Below, piece by piece: positions 8,896 through 11,007 of a stretch of DNA of 11,007 nt (the stretch's first letter is position 1; every line of letters begins with the position of its first letter). The notes beneath the pieces were generated by a model. That model saw only the letters and a program-made list of their open reading frames with translations, was not told the origin of the DNA and did no database searches. Source of the stretch: Stagonosporopsis chrysanthemi (lineage: Eukaryota; Ascomycota; Dothideomycetes; Pleosporales; Didymellaceae); contig JAFISE010000387.1 in the NCBI GenBank assembly GCA_022560025.1, positions 1-11,007 of the forward strand, given 5' to 3'. A program made the translations under genes and the position numbers.

Positions 8896-9402
8896 CTATA
8901 TATATAGTAATTAAGCTAGAGATTTACTAATATTGCTTATCTCTTTCTTAGTATCTACTATAAGAGTATCTAAAGGAAGCTAAGCTTTCTTAAGTATAGT
9001 TTTCTTAAGACTCTTGCCTTAGGTACTCTGCTAAAGAGCTTTAGGTACTAGCAGAGATACTACTACCTGCCTTAGCTCTGCTACTTTATTACGTAGGGAC
9101 TTTACCTGCGCAGTAAGTGCTCTTATTACCTCTACTAAGGCCTAATTAGTAACAGGCTAGACGTAGTACTAATAAAGTAATATATTAGCAGCTAATACCT
9201 CTTTAAGCTGTGTAGTTACTACCTATACTATACTTGCTAAGGTATAGGCTAACTAATAGAAGTTATTCTAAGCAGTCTTACAAACAGTCTATACAGCTAT
9301 TGCCTTTAGCTTTCTTAACTTTTTACTTTCTTCTACTATAGCCTTTTTTTATACAACAAGGTTGCTTTAAAAAGTATTATACTTAGGTCTAATATAAATT
9401 AG
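8896..9402 (-). pseudogene. Possible antisense accessory ORF between pol and the 3' LTR
   Basis: On the minus strand, one frame (codon edges shared with + position 9181) reads as a protein-like sequence of about 165 residues, converging tail to tail with pol. In reading order it has a Lys/Glu-rich part (AIVEESKKLRKLKAIAV, from about 9340), then KTA-NNFY-LAYTLASIV-VVTTQLKEVL (9295-9195), and then a heptad run ending ALVEVIRALTAQVKSLRNK and VAELRQVVVSL (9133-9050), with Leu or Val at coiled-coil spacing. The tail is Lys/Leu-rich. Stops inside the frame are TAA or TAG only, at places that would suit Gln or Trp. The stretch from about 9118 back to 9035 has none. No family was recognised. It may be an extra antisense gene, as in some plant gypsy elements, or a chance frame in biased DNA. 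Confidence 0.45.
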
Positions 9403-10104
9403 CACTTATTTAAAAGTTAGTCTAAAAACTAATAAAAAGAAAGTAATAGTAATTAAACTAGATAACACTTTTTATTCTAAAGTGTATAATAAGTATACTT
9501 TAATAATAATACTTTATTAAAGGTATATACTACTATGTGTCTCTTTACAAAGGCCTAAATTAAATAAAGACAGATAACTTAATAGGCTACTGTAAAAGTA
9601 CTAAAAGAGACAGGTATTAGCATAGTAACTAAAAAACAAGCCTAGTAATAGTTAGTAGCAATTAGATAGAGTTATTTAAAGTACTTATAGCAAGAATTAG
9701 TATCTGTTAGAGAACAGAAATAGGCAAGGTATATATTATTTACTAAGAAGTATACTTTAAGTAATTTAACCTAATTAGAAAGTAGATTAAATATATTTCT
9801 ATAGTTACTACAACTTTAGTAAAAGCTATCTTGTTATAGTACAGGCTCTTATAACAGCTATAAGCCTAGTAATAATCTAATTTACTTAGTTATTATTACT
9901 AGAAAGCTTGCCTAAAACAGATAAGTACAGAGTAGCTAATATAGCTTATGTAGAAAAACCTAAATAGAAGTTAATAATAGTAAAAAAAGACTAGAGTCTT
10001 AAAATAGATAAGAGTTAGATATATTCTACGCTCTACTAAAGTTTAAACCTTTATAGTATAAGACTTTTCTTATAATTTTGCAGAATTAGAAACAATCTGC
10101 CTAT
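9403..10104 (+). other. Subterminal region of element A
   Basis: Noncoding as far as can be read. The part from 9582 onward is repeated in inverted orientation in B' (2438-2962), so it belongs to the family and not to an insertion. The 9403-9581 part is present once in the window. No open frame, hairpin or known motif was recognised apart from the polypurine tract that follows. If the antisense gene is real, its promoter and start should lie at about 9400-9600. Confidence 0.55.
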
Positions 10105-10115
10105 AAAAAGAGAGG
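10105..10115 (+). other. Polypurine tract of element A
   Basis: AAAAAGAGAGG, three bases before the 3' LTR. It is the usual primer site for plus-strand DNA synthesis. Position and sequence match the tract in B' at 2427-2437 on the other strand. Confidence 0.75.
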
Positions 10116-10118
10116 TAA

Positions 10119-10396
10119 CATAAGAACAAGCTTAGTTCTTTAAGCTTACTTTTTACTACTTAACAACTACTTAACTTAGATCTGTCTTCTAACTACTCTT
10201 TAGTACAGTCTTTTCTAAGCTCCTAGGTATAAAAAGAAAAGCTTCTACAGAGTTTAGATAAATAGTTTTAAAGTATTCTTTTATACAAGACCTATAGAAA
10301 TAGAGATCTAGTCTTATAGTCTATCTTAGTACTTCTATACACCTTGTAGCAGATACCTATGCAATTTAGACCTTTCTAGCATTCTATGTTGTTATA
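10119..10396 (+). repeat. 3' LTR of element A (278 bp)
   Basis: Same length as the 5' LTR with no indel. It starts CATAAG instead of TGTAAG and ends GTTATA. TATAAAA is at 10228-10234. It is less mutated than the 5' LTR: it keeps CTACAGAG, TACACCTTGTAGCAG and TATGCAATT. Differences between the two are mainly transitions. The right edge abuts transposase sequence at the codons after FKP, so an element of this family inserted into that gene. Confidence 0.92.
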
Positions 10397-11007
10397 GTTA
10401 AGAAAGGCTTAAATAATACTATATCTAATAGCTATAGTATATAAGTTAAGTAAAAAAAAAAAAAAGCTAAGAGTATTTTATTTTAATTATAGGTGTTAAT
10501 AAAGTCTATTATAATAAAAGATTTATAGCTGTTAAGAATTAAAAGATACTACTTTTTTTATACCTTAGTCTTAGTAAAGTAATTAAATACTTATTAAAGC
10601 TAAGCAAAGCTTATATTATTATTGTTCTAGCTAGTAAGTAAAAAGAAAACAAGTGTATTATATACTTTTAGCTATACTTCTTTTACTTAGCTTAATTATA
10701 AAGTACTGTTAGCAGACTTATAGAAAAAGCTTAGTAGTAGTACTGTCTTATTACTATATATATAAGCTAGCAGTATAATCTAGGTTTAATTACTATTTTA
10801 AAGTAATACTTTAATTTTTTTCTTTTTTTATATCTGCTTACTAAATATATATTTAGTTCTAGTAGTAATCTTAATTATAAAGCTCTTTTTATTTATATTA
10901 TATATATAGTAGCTATTAACTTTATATTTAGTAATTTTATATTGTAGTAAGTTAAAGTATAGCTTATACTTTGTATATAAATTAGTGTTATAGTAATTAG
11001 TGTCTAT
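10397..11007 (-). pseudogene. Pogo/Fot1-like transposase relic, right copy, minus strand, cut by element A
   Basis: The reverse complement of about 10397-10905 matches 180-672, and the right copy continues further upstream to the window end. It reads in the same order as the left copy: the same TWI-like block, the same TS...NN motif, LILNSY for LILDGH (Asp to Asn) and LLDIVLFKP with the third Asp kept, then stops at 10397 where the LTR begins. The C-terminal third is absent. It carries the same frame change as the left copy, at about 10671-10692. A small A-rich tract near 10815-10830 is about 4 bases longer than its left-hand partner. The N-terminal part beyond 10905 was not recognised by motif. 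Confidence 0.75.
10840..10857. repeat. 18-bp perfect palindrome (second copy)
   Basis: Identical to 223-240, in the inverted transposase copy. Its exact conservation between two otherwise diverged copies is expected, since a TA-only core holds few RIP targets. Confidence 0.6.

Larger units (their letters stand above)
4831..8907 (+). pseudogene. pol: pol relic: protease, reverse transcriptase, RNase H, integrase, chromodomain
   Basis: The polyprotein that copied and integrated the element. From about 5200 to the end it stays in the single frame with codons on 5221, 5881, 6781 and 8581, about 1,230 codons without any indel that breaks the reading. Stops are numerous and are only TAA or TAG in the parts translated; many sit exactly where the family has Trp or Gln. 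Missense changes are mainly Pro to Leu, Ser to Leu, His to Tyr, Cys to Tyr, Arg to Tyr or Cys, Gly to Arg or Ser and Asp to Asn, all C:G to T:A outcomes. Domain entries are given separately. The end is uncertain: candidate original stops lie between about 8790 and 8907. Confidence 0.92.
3168..10396 (+). mobile_element. Element A: complete, RIP-inactivated Ty3/gypsy chromovirus (7.2 kb)
   Basis: A full-length LTR retrotransposon (Metaviridae) that copied itself through RNA within fungal cells. Two 278-bp LTRs enclose a leader, gag with a zinc knuckle, a protease region, reverse transcriptase, RNase H, integrase and a C-terminal chromodomain; integrase after reverse transcriptase defines Ty3/gypsy order, and the chromodomain marks a chromovirus. 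An antisense coding-like segment and a subterminal region follow. Most of gag and all of pol from the protease core onward read in the frame of codon start 3661, interrupted only by TAA and TAG stops, with no TGA seen in the translated pol segments. The flanks are GACCTC on the left and GTTAAG on the right, so no 5-bp target duplication survives. The copy cannot encode a working protein. Confidence 0.93.

Noticed and set aside
1..11007. Intact protein-coding genes or a new functional gene system
   Set aside because: Every frame is broken by closely spaced stops; the readable proteins are transposon relics. Nothing suggests a working operon or host gene.
1..11007. CRISPR array, tRNA, rRNA, centromeric or telomeric repeats
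   Set aside because: No regularly spaced short repeats, cloverleaf, rRNA-like blocks or TTAGGG-type tracts were seen. The repeats present are explained as transposon parts.

Overview
This is AT-rich, gene-empty DNA. Hand counts of single 60-base lines run from about 20% to 47% G+C, mostly 20-30%. TpA is abundant, CpA and TpG are scarce, and every frame is full of TAA/TAG stops. Old mobile-element genes can still be read straight through those stops, and most of the damage fits C:G to T:A change. That is the signature of repeat-induced point mutation (RIP) in a filamentous ascomycete (Pezizomycotina), so the window is best read as part of an AT-rich, probably heterochromatic transposon graveyard. 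No intact gene and no host gene was found. The species cannot be fixed from the sequence.

Layout: (1) 1-179 is the last 179 bases of a long terminal repeat (LTR). (2) 180-1150 is the C-terminal two thirds of a pogo/Fot1-like (Tc1/mariner) transposase on the + strand, followed by a cluster of nested inverted repeats at 1149-1276 that may be the transposon end. (3) 1277-1941 is unassigned. (4) 1942-2145 and 2965-3167 are two direct copies of a ~203-bp unknown repeat, here called R2. Between them lies 2146-2962, the inverted and truncated 3' end of an LTR element, called B'. (5) 3168-10396 is a complete 7.2-kb Ty3/gypsy chromovirus, element A, with two 278-bp LTRs. Its order is LTR, leader, gag (coiled coil, capsid-like region, zinc knuckle), protease region, reverse transcriptase, RNase H, integrase, GPY/F-like region, chromodomain, an antisense coding-like stretch, subterminal region, polypurine tract, LTR. 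(6) 10397-11007 is a second copy of the transposase, on the - strand, cut off by the right end of element A.

How the parts relate: all full LTR copies are exactly 278 bp, and pol keeps one frame over about 3.7 kb. Decay was therefore by base substitution, not by deletion. The Gag zinc knuckle and catalytic residues of reverse transcriptase, RNase H and integrase are hit, so the copy is dead. The least expected features are a possible antisense accessory gene between pol and the 3' LTR, a frameshift shared by both transposase copies, and two R2 copies that each abut an LTR end, in opposite LTR orientations.
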